Positions 6,860 through 6,880 of a stretch of 6,880 nt of DNA are shown here, in pieces (position 1 is the stretch's first letter; each line of letters begins with the position of its first letter). The translations under genes and the position numbers were made by a program. The notes under the pieces were generated by a model. It was not told the DNA's origin, did no database searches, and was given only the letters and a program-made list of their open reading frames with translations. Origin of the DNA: an uncultured Verrucomicrobiota bacterium. GTDB lineage: Bacteria; Verrucomicrobiota; Verrucomicrobiia; Methylacidiphilales; Verrucolacustridaceae. The stretch is taken from NCBI GenBank assembly GCA_903905395.1, contig CAIVGD010000049.1, positions 1 to 6,880 on the forward strand, given 5' to 3'.

Positions 6860-6880
6860 GAGCCACTTCGGCAGCTAGTC

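Noticed and set aside
1..6880. CRISPR array, tRNA, transposase or phage genes
   Set aside because: No regularly spaced repeats, cloverleaf-like segments, terminal inverted repeats or transposase motifs were seen; almost all bases lie in the four genes.

Overview
The window holds four genes of a carbohydrate-processing type, packed into two convergent pairs with almost no non-coding DNA. Nothing in it fixes the taxon. The mix (a GH36-like alpha-galactosidase relative, a secreted protein of no known family, a long tandem beta-propeller protein and a GH32/GH43-like five-bladed propeller protein), the moderately high GC and the variable ribosome binding sites suggest a member of the PVC group (Verrucomicrobia, Lentisphaerae or Planctomycetes). 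That placement is inference from family recall, not a search result.

Layout. Plus strand: a 5'-truncated GH36-like glycosidase gene fills about 1-1103. After a 30-base gap comes a 526-residue protein with a signal peptide (1134-2714). Minus strand, read right to left: a 512-residue GH32/GH43-like propeller protein (6789-5251), then after 22 bases an 828-residue tandem propeller protein (5228-2742). The two pairs meet tail to tail at 2715-2741, where a small inverted repeat could end transcription from either side. No tRNA, rRNA, mobile element or CRISPR array was seen.

How the genes may work together (inference). The locus looks like part of a polysaccharide or glycoconjugate utilisation cluster: a clan GH-D type glycosidase, a secreted protein that may bind or cut glycans, and two beta-propeller proteins without visible signal peptides that could act in the cytoplasm on imported oligosaccharides. 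None has an assignable substrate. The most interesting items are the tandem-propeller protein, whose first half carries a histidine cluster, and the secreted 526-residue protein, for which I recognise no catalytic family.
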